Notes: a model not told the origin generated them from the sequence alone. 64,000 bases of DNA from Phoronis australis (GCA_002633005.1 NMRA01000511.1:66147-130146); one strand, 5' to 3'. Counted from the stretch's first letter, positions 34,281 through 46,622 are shown. Numbers and translations: made by a program.

Positions 34281-34478
34281 CTTCGGGGACTGGTCCAAAG
34301 ATCCAACACATCGAAGACAAGATGAAGAAGAAGAGAAGAGCGGAAGAAATTGCTATGGACAAAATCTGAATGTCGGAACCATCAAAGACTTTCACTTCTA
34401 CTTTCACGCTTTCCACTGGAAACAACGAGTCAAACATGGCAGCTATAGGGTTCACTTTCAGAACGAGCTCTAAAAATC
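34281..34478 (-). CDS. receptor exon with transmembrane segment
   Basis: A 198-nt exon, phase 1 in (acceptor GCACGGTCAG) and phase 1 out (donor GAAG/GTAATT). It follows the EGF exon at 34692-34782, which ends in phase 1. The peptide starts FLELVLKVNPIAAMFDSLF, then VESVKVEVKVFDGSDIQ. It then has a hydrophobic stretch of over 20 residues (ILSIAISSALLFFFILSSMC), a good single-pass membrane segment. With EGF modules on its N-terminal side it suggests a type I receptor. The acceptor has a poor pyrimidine tract, and a better-looking CCTAG 20 bp upstream would enter in phase 2, so the boundary is uncertain. No cytoplasmic exon was identified to the left. Confidence 0.5.
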
Positions 34479-34691
34479 CTGACCGTGCATTGCGAATACT
34501 AGGCACATACATGTATGCATGTAAAATTGAATCGAGCAGCGTTTTTCTAAAATAAACCAAGGAATTGTTAGACGCTACCTGTTCAATTTGCTTAAAAATG
34601 ACCTGGTTTATTGTATTGTTCTTAGGTCAACATTTATAAGAAATGACAATATGATAATCATATGATAATTATAAGACTGTCAAACAGTTAC

Positions 34692-34782
34692 CAGATTCCT
34701 GAAGCGTGAGCACATCCGCTAATTGCGTCTTAATGTCGCATAATTTTCCTTCATACCCGTCGGGGCACCAACATGAAAAACT
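34692..34782 (-). CDS. receptor exon, second half of a Ca-binding EGF domain
   Basis: A 91-nt exon with acceptor TTTCTCACTGCAG, phase 0 in and phase 1 out (donor CTG/GTAACT). It encodes SFSCWCPDGYEGKLCDIK, the C4-x-C5-x8-C6 end of an EGF module, then a short linker. It joins in phase to the exon at 36097-36211. Together they restore all six cysteines with standard spacing. Confidence 0.75.
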
Positions 34783-34989
34783 CTGCAGTGAGAAATTAAA
34801 ACGGTTAAAATAACAATTTGACAGAACGAACGAAAAAGACGTGCTTACAGAATGCATACATGTACCATAGACGCCGAATGACGTACGGCGCTGCTGATGC
34901 TTGTGATATGCATTGTAAGACAGTTTTCGGTTCATAAACATCCGGTGACATCGTTTAAGTAACTTGCATATCCCGAATCTTGATATAAT

Positions 34990-35357
34990 AGCCCACAACG
35001 TATTTGTTTCGTTCTTTATTCACAAATGTAATATTTTTCTATCATTCTATCTTTGTAATGAGCTTGTCTTTGACTAATAGAGTTTTCTAATAGTATAAGT
35101 AAATACTAAGCTCTTAATTATGTCAAAATAATTAGGGACTTAGTTCTTAAATTAGGGGCGGGGCATCAAAATATCCCAACTTATTTTCAATAGTGAGTTC
35201 AACGTACATGTATATTTAGAATTCACTTTCGTTGTCTTAGTAATGGTACTAAAATTGCGCAAGAATAGACAATCGGTTTTCTCACAAGCCCGAGACAAAT
35301 ACGCAGTAGATTTAAGGAACTCGGTTGAGACCCTATTTGGAACTGTTTCATGCAAGC
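34990..35357. mobile_element. second MITE copy, right end intact
   Basis: It ends GTTGAGACCCTATTTGGAAC and then TGTTTCATGCAA, the reverse complement of the left terminus of the element at 30690. Internal blocks AATATTTTTCTATCATTC and AATACGCAGTAGATTTA are shared. The left terminal repeat was not found, so the left boundary is approximate. Confidence 0.6.
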
Positions 35358-36096
35358 GAGCACACTCTCCCTCAGACGGAATCCACACAATTTTCATGAG
35401 AATTAGCGTACATGTATGCGCAAAAGCAAAATCGATGTTCAAAGCTGTAAAGAGCGCCAAGAATCAGATGGCCTGGAAGTGGCCGATAAAGCTTTACCTT
35501 ATGTGATTCAAATCAATTAAAGTCGTCCTAAACAACTTCCACATTTAGCAGTTACACAGATGCATTTAAAGTAACGTTACATATAATGAAAAACTCAAAA
35601 TACGCAATATTGTCCAAAATGTGAATATTACAGTTATGAAGAAGAAAAAATCAAGAAAACAGTCATCTTAAGTTTGCCAACCAAGTGCATTTACTCGGCG
35701 ATTATAGTCCAGCTACAGGTGTTGTAACCTAGCACTTTCCAAAAACCAGACTACTTCCATGTACCACATGAATCTGAACTTTGCCACCGTAATTGAAACA
35801 CAAGTTTCCCGCATGGACTTATAATACGGAAAAGATGTTTAATTTTACCAAGAGGCCTGAACTACTGGTACAGGTACAGTATGCACGTTCAGTCTCCAGG
35901 GTAAGTGTTGTTGGGGAGTACTTAAACATGTCAGAAACTAGGTATTCAGTATTCCTGCAGTGCGTGGTAAGTGTTCGTGGACAGCGGAAAGGATCGCCAC
36001 CTCGTGGTAAGTGTCCCGTTCCACGTGTTCTGCAGCCTGTAGCAAGGGATCAATTGGTTACCCTAAGGTTCACCTATGGTACAGTGTTGTACGTAC

Positions 36097-36211
36097 CTTA
36101 AACCAATCCGTGCACAGTGCCTGGTGCTTGCACGGTGACGATTTGCACTCATCGATGTCCACTTCACATCGTGGTCCCTCGTATCCCGTAGCAGTGCAGT
36201 CACATGTAAAC
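36097..36211 (-). CDS. receptor exon, EGF end plus start of Ca-binding EGF
   Basis: A 115-nt exon, phase 2 in (acceptor TATACTGCAG) and phase 0 out (donor AAG/GTACGT). It begins [20 protein letters not shown], completing one EGF module, and continues with [18 protein letters not shown], the first half of the next. The DIDEC motif is the calcium-binding EGF signature. Phases match both the exon at 37142-37219 and the exon at 34692-34782, so these three exons build two consecutive EGF modules of an extracellular protein. Confidence 0.82.
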
Positions 36212-37141
36212 CTGCAGTATACAACAATGGACAGCGGGTTTTGAGTCAGAGAACATTTCTATGGGAGCACTCTCACCTGGCAGTTTACGTCCTGGCTCCT
36301 TGGCGAGATACACGATGCAAAAAGTTCTTACTTTTTCAAATGCCTATTTTCTTTCCCAAACAGGTTTTCATACATTAAACACATCAAATTGAAGAACATG
36401 TGCACAAGCACGCGATGACGTTGCACTACAGTAGCAAACAGGTCTTGGAACAAAGCTGTTTATAACACCATGCTGTACAACGTTCGTAGTGACTTAAGGG
36501 TAATGCATAAAAAGTTGCTTTCTATTTCTTATAGTGGTCGGTGATAGAGGCAGCAGTCTTTAAACTTTGACAAGTTGTTCGTAGAAACGCAAACGACTAC
36601 AAAACTGTCTCATTTTATCAATATCTTCCAATGAGTAAATTATATTGGTGAAAACCAAGTAAACCTTACTTTTAATATAGATTTTCAAATGTCTGACTAC
36701 GCTCGTGAAGAGAAATTTCTGCCTACGAGTGTTTACATTACTTGGTTTGCCCAAGTACGTGTGCAACAGGTTTGGTAAGGCTTTGTGAAAAATGAAGAGA
36801 ATCTGCTTCGTCAGAATGCCGGATCACATATGTACAGATGAGCTACATGGTAAGTGCCTCACACAATTGATCGGCAACACATCATAGCCACAGGGGCTGC
36901 GCTTGTTTAACATGGAAAAAAGTATGGCGTCCCCATTGGAGGAGAACAGTTTTGACGACCAGAGTACCCTCAAACGTAGTAACTTTTGGAGTGTAAAAAT
37001 TGTACGTGGCGAACAGGGGAATGCTTCAATTACTAGGTGACCCAAACTTATTATATATTGAGGCTGGAACATTTAGATTGTAAATGTAAGTAGTAAAACA
37101 GGTCATCAGGAATATGCGCAGGCTTTGCTTCCGGTTCTTAC

Positions 37142-37219
37142 CCGTCTTCATTCTCTTTACATCGACCTTTGTTCTTACACGGGTTGGGCTGGCATCCGCG
37201 TACAGCTGGTGCATGTCCA
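37142..37219 (-). CDS. receptor exon, first half of an EGF domain
   Basis: A 78-nt exon, phase 2 in and phase 2 out (donor ACGG/GTAAGA). The informative frame reads APAVRGCQPNPCKNKGRC, then KENEDG, the C1-x4-C2-x5-C3 part of an EGF module. The remaining cysteines follow in phase in the exon at 36097-36211. The longer open frame starting MDMHQLY over the same bases is a different, non-cysteine frame and is rejected. Confidence 0.72.
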
Positions 37220-37959
37220 CTTATATCTGAAATAGACGAACTGGTTGGTTCACGGACCTCAGGTTATACCGTCTACACACTTTGCAATAACTAGTGGTGC
37301 TTTTATAACTAATACCTCCGTATAAGGGAGGCCTCTCTGTCGATGATAGTTGCACTCGACCAGTCAATGATGAGGTTTTCTTAGAGTTGATACACATCAG
37401 AAAAACGATGTCACCCATGAAACGTGAAGAGGGCGGATATAAACTCGACGCAACATAAAACAACTGCATGTCCACCAAGGGGTAGAAGATACGCCGGTAT
37501 CACTCACCAGCATAAGTTTTATCACTGGTTGATGTAACCTCGGCAGTCATTAGTTAGCTTTTCAACAGAGAAAGGAAATGGCAGAGTGTGAACTATTTTG
37601 CTAACAAAGTTTTCTCCCTTCCGCAAATATTTCGTTTCTGCAGTTATGTTCAATAGCCGCGTGACTGATTTAATCGGTGTGATATTCATACTTTGTAAAA
37701 ATAGGGCAGTAACTTAAGCAAAAGTCAGCAACAGTAGAAAGATGCACACCGAAAAGGCGCAACCACAACTTCCCGATACACATTTCTTGAAGATATCCCA
37801 ATTAAGCATCAATTTGTCTGCACAGAAGACACCTCATTGTTCTGGGAAAAATTGTGTGGTGGAATCTTTATTATTGCTAAAGCTTGACACATATTTGTTA
37901 AGACTCCTATCAGACAACTGGAGAAAATATTTTTTTTTCAGTTCATTAGGTGTAACAGA
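37220..37959. other. no gene seen
   Basis: Intron-like sequence of the receptor gene. An 85-codon minus-strand open frame has no domain or splice support. Confidence 0.35.
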
Positions 37960-39000
37960 AAGATAGAATAGACAATGCTTCAGAATTATAAAAGTTGTCT
38001 CAACATAATTCATCTATTTTCATTTGTTAACGCTCTTAAAGCAAAATGGCTAAAAAAGATTGTAGATGGACAAATTAATTTGGCCTGGATAGAAGTTATA
38101 GATGTTTTGCAGAATTAAAGTCAAACTGACGTTGAAAAAATGTTCAACGGAGGAAAAATGTTAGCTCAGTCCACAGGGAATCCGTTTTGGAAGGATATGT
38201 TTGTTTCAAAATATGAGTTGTTAAACGAAATCAAAGAAGAGGACAGGATACCGTCCCTTCCTTTATGGCATAACAAAAGTTCAAATTGGAGGAAACCTAA
38301 TATATTACCCTACTTCGAATGAAAACGGTGTGATATTCTTAGGTGATTTATTTGACGAAAACGGAAATTTCTTGTCACACAACAGTTTTCTAGACAAATT
38401 TGGGTTTAAACCCTTTTTACACTCTATTGAAGATTGAAAAATTGCTTGAAATCAACTTTCAGAAGTATAACGTTTTCAAGTGCAAAAGTGTCTCAACCAG
38501 TTATCCCACAACTTTATTCGCAAATTTGGTGAAAAATTCGAAAGGTAATCGTGATATATACGATATTTTTGACAACTTTGTTTCAAAAAACAAAAGGATT
38601 AGAAAAACTGGAAAATACTCTTGCTTTTGCAAGATTAATGACCGTATGGAATTTATGTTTTCAATCTTCTGTTTTTGTACTTCAGACGGTTTCAAATGAG
38701 AATTGTACACAGAATTTTAGCAACAAATAACTGTTTAACGCGAAGTGGTATTTCTACAACTGACCATGTACCTTTTGTACGAATGAAAGTTTAGAACATT
38801 TGTTTTAGGAGTGCACTTTTGTTAAGTCTTTTTGGAAAAGATTAGCTGAATATTACTGTATATCAATGCAAAACGTTCATGTATCCATAGATTTTCAAGC
38901 TGTTGTATTTGGCAAAACTGGAAAAGCGAATGGATGTTGAATCTTTTCATTCTCTTTGCCAAAAAGCATACTGTAGAAAGCTGAAAGTAGAACCTCCATC
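37960..39000 (+). mobile_element. degraded LINE ORF2, C-terminal region with zf-RVT
   Basis: Broken plus-strand frames follow the order of an L1/Tx1-type ORF2 C-terminus. First comes FVNALKAKWLKKIVDGQINL. Then TGNPFWKDM, and IFLGDLFDENGNFLSHNSFL with KFG, the conserved GDL-x-ENG-x-F segment. Finally CTFCTNESLEHLFLECTFV with a following W, the zf-RVT zinc-binding motif. Frameshifts and stops separate the parts. The upstream endonuclease and reverse transcriptase core are absent or unrecognisable. It sits within an intron of the minus-strand receptor gene, in the opposite orientation. Confidence 0.75.
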
Positions 39001-39675
39001 TACAGTCTGTATAATGCTTTTCACATTTCGAAAAAATATAACTATAATAAAAATGGATTAGGAGACCTATTTTTCCAAAGGTGGTCTGGTATTTTCACTT
39101 TTTAAAAAGTAATACTGATTAGAAAAGTACATTTGTTTTTTTGGTTTGTAAAATTGAGATTTCTGTGAAATCTGTTCTTGTGCGAGTGTGTGTGCGTGTG
39201 ATGTGTGTTTAGTCATTTGTGTCCTTGTACAGTGTTGCAATAAATGTTGTAAAAAGATTGGTCAGCACATCAAACTACAAACTGTATCCACACTTACTTT
39301 TCCTCCATCAATCATGCCAGTTTGTTTACGTAAAGCGCTACCTGTTGACAATTTGAACAGATGGTTTAAAAAATCCCGAGGAAAATTAAATGATACCTGC
39401 GTGTCCTCTACCACCTAGCGGACACGCAGAGAATCAGCGAGAATAAAACAACATCCTGTGTAAAGCACCACCTAGTATACACTGAAGAAGACACCAGGAA
39501 TGGCAGATGTCGAAAACAAGTTATGTACTACGTTTTGGATGGAAATGAATTTCCTTGTATCAATATTGTTTGAAGAAATGGGTATTTAGTTGCAGTGTTG
39601 TGCAGCGAAAAATTATCAATGTTCGATGTCGTCCAATTTCTTTTGAAAACTGTTGTACTATGAGTCACCATATAT
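39001..39675. other. no gene seen
   Basis: LINE flank and AT-rich intron-like sequence. No exon supported. Confidence 0.35.
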
Positions 39676-40065
39676 ATGAGTGACGTCAATCCCAAGCTAA
39701 TAAGTCCGCTATTACCTGACGTTGTCGATCCACCAATCATCATGGATCTTACTTTAGTACCAACTGTTACACCTGCCGCTTGTGATAATGTTGCATTTCT
39801 TAAGGACCTCGTGGCAGTTTCGGATGACCCTGAAGTACCAACTGTTACATCTTCCGCTTGTGATAATGTCGTATTTCTTAAGGACCTCGTCGCAGTTTCG
39901 GATGACCCTGAAGTCAATGTTGTGGGACTGGGGATCGCAACTGCTTCCATTGTGGATAGTTTGGTCGTCGTTGCTACAGAGACTGATGCCGTTCCTAAGG
40001 ATGCTAAAACAGTTATAAAGGAACTGGAAATTACTGGCTGCACTAGACTGACGTGCGTTCGGTAG
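39676..40065 (+). CDS. unknown ORF with 26-residue tandem repeat
   Basis: A 129-codon open frame starting ATG with an internal duplication: PTVTPAACDNVAFLKDLVAV is followed 26 residues later by PTVTSSACDNVVFLKDLVAV (78-bp period). A single related but interrupted copy lies at about 48030-48260. The minus strand is also open across the same bases and gives a Ser/Thr-rich repeat (SETATRSLRNTTLSQ), so the coding strand is uncertain. No family is recognised. It may be a repeat-derived ORF or a lineage-specific gene. Confidence 0.3.
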   Translation: MSDVNPKLISPLLPDVVDPPIIMDLTLVPTVTPAACDNVAFLKDLVAVSDDPEVPTVTSSACDNVVFLKDLVAVSDDPEVNVVGLGIATASIVDSLVVVATETDAVPKDAKTVIKELEITGCTRLTCVR

Positions 40066-42578
40066 ACGCTACTACCTACGCTAGGACCTAGTCAAAGTCA
40101 CGTGTTCTTTAAAATACACGACAATATCTCATGTAATCTCGCGAAGTCTTGCTTTTTAGCGAGGTCCTAGCGTTACTGAACGGGAGGCTACCTACCGGTC
40201 AAGCGGCTAAGACATCTGATTGGTCTGTAATCCGGAAGTTGTCATCAAGAACCACTCAGACTTCTTAGCCACTCATGACCCAGCGGAGTCAATCAAGTAC
40301 ATCCACTGCTTAGTTTGCTGCATTTACTGTGATTTGTGGGCCTGCACTTTGACGCCTTTGGAAAGAGCATCGTCTGTTCTGAGCTATTATGACCTCTAGA
40401 TTGTTCTCACAGAGAAAATACATTAGAAGATCTGCACATAAAACCAAAGTTCTTCCATCCCACAACTCGAGTGACTTCATGCCAGCCGGATGTCCAGTGA
40501 CCATTAAGGTGAAATCATCGCCGATGCATCGTTGGGTTTTGTTACTTGACAGCAAATACCTTAGTTAAGGAGCCAAGTAGTAAACAGGGTTTTTCTTCTC
40601 TACAAATGTCAGTAAAATAACACGTGCTTATTGCAGCATTCTAAGGACACTGCTCTATGCTTTATTTATGTCAATCGGTTAGACCATTCTATCACGAAAT
40701 GTTTGCAAAAAGCTTGGTTGAAAGTTTGTATATAGAGGACAATCTTGTCCAGGAGTTGTGCTTGGCTGAAACGTTACCTTTTTAACCTTTAAGGTTGTCA
40801 ATTATCATCTTGAACCTTTGTAAGTTGTTTGGTTTCTGTCATCATTACAAAATTAACCTCCAATCTGGGTTAATGTCCTGGTCGACTTTATAAAACGTAT
40901 CCTGGACATATGCAAACCATTTTAATGATAAATTTAGGCGATTTCTTTATGCCGCTGAACTGCCAAACTCTTCAGTTAGACGTAACAAGGAAAACAGAGG
41001 ACATCAAGAAGAAAGCCATGGGCTATACTACGGAATTAAAGCTTCAGTCAAGGGTACCAGAGTGCTTGTGTGGAAACCACAGGGACCATACAGTAGCTTT
41101 AAGTGTTTCATGGTACACGTACATGTATGGTATTAGTTTTGATACTGGTTAACTTCATCTGGAATTACAATATCACTTTATCTTGAATACTCTGTATTGT
41201 AATACTGGTTAGTAAAGGTGATTGTTATGCAACGGTCATACACAAATGTGTATTTAATGAGAAATTAGATGGTGCATTACACTATTATTAGACTTGAGTT
41301 AGCAATTCATTATGAATTGTAGATTCACAGTGAAATTAGTCATATTGGAAATAATCTATCAGCAGCAGTGAATGAATGGTTATACTACAGTGATGTCTTT
41401 ATTTCGCATAAGCACTATTACCTATAATAAGTGAAAACATTGTAGCTATTGTTTTATTACACTAAGTTGCCATCCTTGCAGATCTCCGTCACGAACATCA
41501 TAACCATGTACATGTGTACATGTCGTACAAGTACTCTTCGTATCCAAGTGAAGCTCAATGGTTCGTTGGAACACGTTTCTCAGCCAGGGTCGACCGCCCA
41601 CCATGTTAAAGATGAAATGAACAACAATCACACACCAATGCCATTTTACACGTATATGCCCTGGCACTTAACTTTCTCATAATTTCCGATATTCTCGTTA
41701 AAAGTTTCATTAGCCCTGTTTTGGTGATTTCAACACATTCCCATTCTGCCACCAGATTATGGGTCATGCATGGGCGTCTTACATGAACAATAAAAACAGG
41801 ATTCGGTTAAAGTGTCATAATCGCCGTGCCACAGATTTTACATTATGATTCTTTGTGGGTGTTCTCAGTACTCTACAATATTTCGCTTAAAACACGGGTC
41901 ACGTCTGCCTGTCGAGCAAATATGAAAGGAGATTCAAATTTTGTTTAAAACTTTTGAGGGTTGTGAATATGTGACACACACACANGTCAGCTACTACACG
42001 CACCCGCGTTCTTCGATTTTTGTCTTTGTAATAACATTTGTGTGTCTCGTCGCACCTACATGTACCTCGGCCATATTGCCTAAGATATTGTTAGTTCGCT
42101 CAAAGACAACGCAAATGTCCCTAACAAGTGATTATATTCGCCAGCACAATAAACGTGAACAGTCCACCAATATGGACGCTCTGGAACGCACCTCCAGCCA
42201 GTGGGGAGAGGTTAAACACCAGAGACGCCTGGCGGCTAATACAAAGCTTAACACCAACAGGTATTAACTTATGTGTATGAAATTCACATGCATGTTGCAA
42301 TGCAATGTATTGACGGGAGTAGTTTGGTTGGTAGGCTTGTGGTCGTATCTGCAGTACTTCATTAATCACAAAGTTGTCGTCACCAAACAGCATGGTCCAC
42401 TCGAATCTTCAAATCTCGAAGTCAGACAAAAATTAAAAAATGAATTTTCGAGTTTTGAAAGAGCAAAGCAATCAACATACCACTGACGCCAAAATACTAA
42501 GAGTAATACAGGCAAGGATCACAAAAACACACTTATGGCTGGTAAACAGGCTGATAGGGTAAATTATAGGCTGCATAC
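40066..42578. other. no supported gene
   Basis: Intron-like sequence of the receptor locus. Open frames at 40310-40555 and 42121-42393 (minus) could hide further exons, but I could not match a domain. A single N follows a CA run at 41985. Confidence 0.35.
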
Positions 42579-42842
42579 CTTCACAATTCGGAATCTTGAC
42601 AACTTCTGATTGGTTTCCAGGACGACCAATAATTTTCTTGTCGTCCTCTTCCCTGTTAGCCACCACACGAAACACCAGTGACGTCATTTCCGGTATGTTC
42701 GTCACTGTATAAGAGTATTGATCCTGTGAACCTCTTTGGGTTATATCAATGATATCACGCCATTGGCTTGTGTCGTTTTGTTGCAGCCTACAAAAGTGCT
42801 GTATTTTGTCACAGCTGATGCGTTGCAAAAATCGACTTAGAC
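42579..42842 (-). CDS. receptor exon, fibronectin type III-like
   Basis: A 264-nt exon, phase 1 in (acceptor ACCGTAACAG) and phase 1 out (donor GAAG/GTATGC), the usual class for extracellular modules. The second half follows a fibronectin III pattern: NDTSQWRDIIDI, then YSYTVTNIPEMTSLVFRVVA (the Y-x-V-L-x-x-T-x-Y-x-F-R-V-x-A type core), then a PGNQSEV end strand. The first strands with the conserved Trp would be in an upstream exon, or the module is divergent. An internal TTTTGTAG could serve as an alternative acceptor. Confidence 0.52.
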
Positions 42843-44999
42843 CTGTTACGGTATTGAAACTTTGACCCAACACGGTCCTTACTTGGATTGAAGCAATTTC
42901 ATGGCTTACAAAGAACTAACAATCGAATAGCAAGCACTAGTATGTTATCGGTGCGATCCAAGTCCAGAAACACCTTCCATTCTCAATAAGGAATTTTATG
43001 ACCTCAAGTGATGTCCTAAAATAGAAGGCGATTTTATGGTATATCTAATACTAAAATATCTCTCACATTCTCAAACATTTCTACCACAATGCCTTACAAC
43101 CAACCTGCAGGGACAGTGCACTGAAACACACTATCTTTTTTCGTACCATAACACCCTCTATCGACATTCTGGTAACAACGTTAACAACAATTCTTGAGTT
43201 CAGTTACCAAGGGAATTAAACAAGGCAAATCGGCGAATAACATGAGTCACACGGGTAGGTATCGTGAGCAGATACATTCTAGTCAAGTGAAATAAAAAAT
43301 AACATACGTGACATTTTTAAGATGGTCTTTCTGATTCGTTTTAGTTGAAACCATCATGTAACGGATTTTAACGTAATACAGTCCAGTCAAAACTTAATGC
43401 TCATCTAACACAACTTCCAATATTTTAAAGCTTAATATGAATTTTAGGCCAATTTTCATGTTTAGTGGTGCACGCTGACTCGTGCATTATGGGTACTCAC
43501 TCAGCTGATGCCATATGAACTGAGGTTTCCGCGGAAACTACACTCAACAAAAAAAAAAAAATATTAAAAAGGCAAGCGCAAACAGGGCAGCTACGAAATT
43601 TATAAATTTTAGTGATACCTTTCGACTGACGATACTCAGCTTGTGTTCTAAGTTGGAGACTGTGAAGGAAAGGGTATACTTAAAACTACCAGTTATTTTA
43701 GACAGTGTCAGTTCAGGCTACCAAAAAACACGGCTCACGCGCTCATGAATCTAGCCCCGGACTTACGAACACTACTCACGAACCTATAAACTCAGTTCGG
43801 TAAAATAATAACTTCAGTTTGTAGTAGGAACTGTACGCCTAGGTTTGGAATTTTGTTAAGAGATGTAGTGCACGTATGTGTGATGTGCACCATAGTCATT
43901 GGGCATAACCCGACTCTATAAATACATTAATTTGAATTCAGTTATAGTTTTCTACTTTTGGTCTTCCTGTACGTACGTGTATCCATGCAACGGGGGGTCT
44001 CCAATATCGATCTGATATCTCCAAGCCAGCCACGTGACAATGACTGAAGAGCACGTGACGTTGGACACAAGCGGCGCAGAAAGTAGTCTTGGAAGACCTA
44101 AACCGAATGAGAAGAATTACCAATAACAGTAGCATTGAGACCACTGTACTTACGTTCACTCATTACTATATTCCTGTGTGCTGTAAATCCGCATTAGGTC
44201 AAAAACGGGCATTAAATTCAGGTTACTTCCCGTTGTTTAAAGCTATTTTAAACAAATACAATGCTTCAGAAACCTTTAGATGTGTTTTTAAACATGGGTA
44301 AATTAGGTACATGTTCAAATTGAGCCAATTTTTGAAAGATTAAAAGATAACGTTTGAAAGAGGCAGATTCATAGATGCTCCAAGCACTTAACAGACCCTC
44401 CAATACGTATCTGTAACGCCCTTCCATTGGGAATGTATTTTGATTCTAAAACAAGCACGAGGTTGAAACACGCACGTGCTCAACCCAGCAGATGCCTTAT
44501 TCAACTGAAATAAACGTTTACCAACATGTTCTCGTTACATGTTCGCGAGTGTGTACAATGCCACTCTTTACGAAACATGGACACACCAAAAGCATTAGTG
44601 CATACACTCTACAAATATATAGAATCTTTTCTAGCCATTTATTGACATATAACAAAGGGACTTCAGTGTTTGTAATTCCTTAATATACGGCGACTATCAG
44701 CTCATAGTCGCCAAAATAACAATTTTTCATTTCTCAAATGCCGAATGTAAATGCTATTAATAACAGAAACTTTACCAGTTCTGCCTAATCTGCTCAGAAC
44801 AAGCCATGCTCGTGACAAACCAAACTGTTCAAAAGTTTCACACTGAAATTTAAGCAAAAAATCGAAGCTTTTGTACTACAAAATAGGCCCGCAGTAGCAC
44901 CGAGCAAGAACCTCAGTGGAAATGCCATTGCCGACAAGCACCTCAATAACACCGCCAAATTTTCTAGAATTGCTCCCTGGCTCCGCAGTGCTCCTTTGG
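42843..44999. other. no gene seen
   Basis: AT-rich intron-like sequence. A small perfect hairpin lies at 44689-44712 (GGCGACTAT, 6-base loop, ATAGTCGCC). Confidence 0.4.
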
Positions 45000-45375
45000 T
45001 AGTGCAGTGGTATCATCGTCATAAACGCAGTAGAACCGTAGGGTCGCCAGTCTACGTTTTCGGTGATTGCACGACGGTTGTACTGCGGAAGCACGGCGGT
45101 GATTGAAATGCTTGTGCGGTCCTTGTACGGTGCCTGGCGGCCATGACGGTGTCGTGGCGATCCCACTGCGGATTGGCCCAACCCGCGGTGTCACTGCGGA
45201 AATTTTGAACATGTTCAAAGTTTCCGCTGTGCCACTGCGGAGGTCCGCGGTTTTCACAGTTTTCCACGGTGCTACGGCGATCAATGGCGGAACCATTGCG
45301 GAACCATTGCGGAACCAAGGCGATCATGGAGGTGCCATAGCGCTTTATGTCGTACAAGCACCGCAGTGGCATCGC
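45000..45375. repeat. GC-rich island of degenerate GCGG repeats
   Basis: Compositionally unlike its AT-rich surroundings. It is built of irregular CACTGCGG, CACGGTG and ATTGCGGAACC blocks (the last three times in a row near 45287-45318), with a palindrome TTTGAACATGTTCAAA near its middle. Open frames occur on both strands because stops are rare, and no protein domain is seen. It could be a satellite-like or mobile sequence, or a CpG-rich regulatory patch. Confidence 0.5.
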
Positions 45376-45809
45376 ACCTCTGATGTGACGGGGGTATGAA
45401 GTTTAGCACTATATCTGTGTGAAGTGGTCTAAGCGGTATTTATTCGTGTGCAACACGTGCAAAAATCTTTTCATTCAATGCATGTGCTTCCTGATTCACC
45501 GGAGGTCCATTTGCACAGGCTTTGACACAGAGATGGCATGTACATGGTGATCTGTACAACCAAAATTGCAATTATTCAACCAGGTCCACCAACTCCACTG
45601 TTTCCAATTTGACATCCACACAAAACTATGTACGACAGGAGTTGACACAGTTATCAGATTTGTGCCTCTGGTAGGGAACTACCAGTTCCTAGAATTAGGT
45701 AAATAGACCAATTCTTAATTTTAAGGTAAGCAATAAAACAGCTCCCTTACTATATAGAATTTGAGAAGTTGAGCAATTACTTGAGTATCAGCGCGAAAGC
45801 AACTCTTAC

Positions 45810-45944
45810 GTGTCTGGCAACCGGATCCGGTCCAGTCTACGTGACATGCGCCGTCGCACTGGCCGTTGATGTGGATGCAAGTGAGACTGGACTGACAATG
45901 ACACAGAAATTTGCAGTTCAGTCCGAAGGTGCCGGGAGCACATT
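45810..45944 (-). CDS. receptor exon, laminin/MEGF-type EGF module
   Basis: A 135-nt exon, phase 1 in (acceptor TTTCCTTCAG) and phase 1 out (donor CAC/GTAAGA), a self-contained module. It reads CAPGTFGLNCKFLCHCQSS, then CIHINGQCDGACHVDWTGSG and CQT. The CxxGxFGxxCxxxCxC start is the multiple-EGF (MEGF, Tie, scavenger-receptor) type with about eight cysteines. Extracellular location is expected. It follows the similar module at 46491-46622 in the same phase. Confidence 0.8.
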
Positions 45945-46490
45945 CTGAAGGAAACAATAAACGCTACACAAACGTAACAAGTATTCGTCAAAGTTACACA
46001 TTAACTAGTATCAGACTTATAAGCCAAACAGGGCTGGGGCTGTATTGCATAAAAGGTAATAATTGTTTTTGTATTGCATGCTGTGAGGTTTCCATGCCGC
46101 TATAAATAATAAATATATTATCTAAGAGAATCAAGTCATCTGAGCTTGTCCGTCAACAGCAAAAAAATTAACTTATTGACACATTTTCCGTACACCATTT
46201 CCAACAAATGCTTATGATTTAAAACACTATCAACATGAAGAAAACAACACGCAAGTCGGTTGAAATTAGAACGTATCCTAATATTGGTTCTTAAGATCTT
46301 TTAAGCTATAAATCAAGCATTTGGTTTGCGGTATTAGTAACAACATAAACGATATAAAACATATATTACGAAAAATTATAATCTTAGTCTTGAATTAACC
46401 TTTTATGATGCACTAAGCGGAACACCTGTACATGTATGCTTGTAACTGTGAAAATGTAAAGAAAACAAGAAACTATTTGAAAAGACACAC

Positions 46491-46622
46491 TAGTTTGACA
46501 CTGCGGTGGACTTATGTATCCCGCGGCGCAAAGCATGTCTGTACATCCGGTGGCGCTGCAAGCACCCTTATTGAAGCAATGGCAAGGTTTACACGGAGAC
46601 CCGAAGAATCCGGCATCGCACA
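46491..46622 (-). CDS. receptor exon, laminin/MEGF-type EGF module
   Basis: A 132-nt phase 1-1 exon with acceptor GTTAATTTCAG and donor ACTA/GTGTGT. It reads CDAGFFGSPCKPCHCFNKGA, then CSATGCTDMLCAAGYISPPQ and CQT, with the cysteine pattern of MEGF-type EGF modules. The donor (GTGTGT) is weaker than its neighbours. The matching phase with 45810-45944 lets the two modules splice in tandem. It is probably part of the same minus-strand receptor gene as the exons to the left. Confidence 0.78.

Noticed and set aside
37026-37220. ORF starting MDMHQLY
   Set aside because: It overlaps the EGF exon in a frame lacking the cysteine pattern and ignores the GGTAAG donor.
40310-40555. Minus-strand ORF as a possible Ig or FN3 exon
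   Set aside because: Cysteines and a Trp are present, but I could not fit a domain pattern or confirm splice sites.
42121-42393. Minus-strand ORF with a hydrophobic C-terminus as a membrane exon
   Set aside because: No acceptor or donor in matching phase, and the hydrophobic run is short and near the end.
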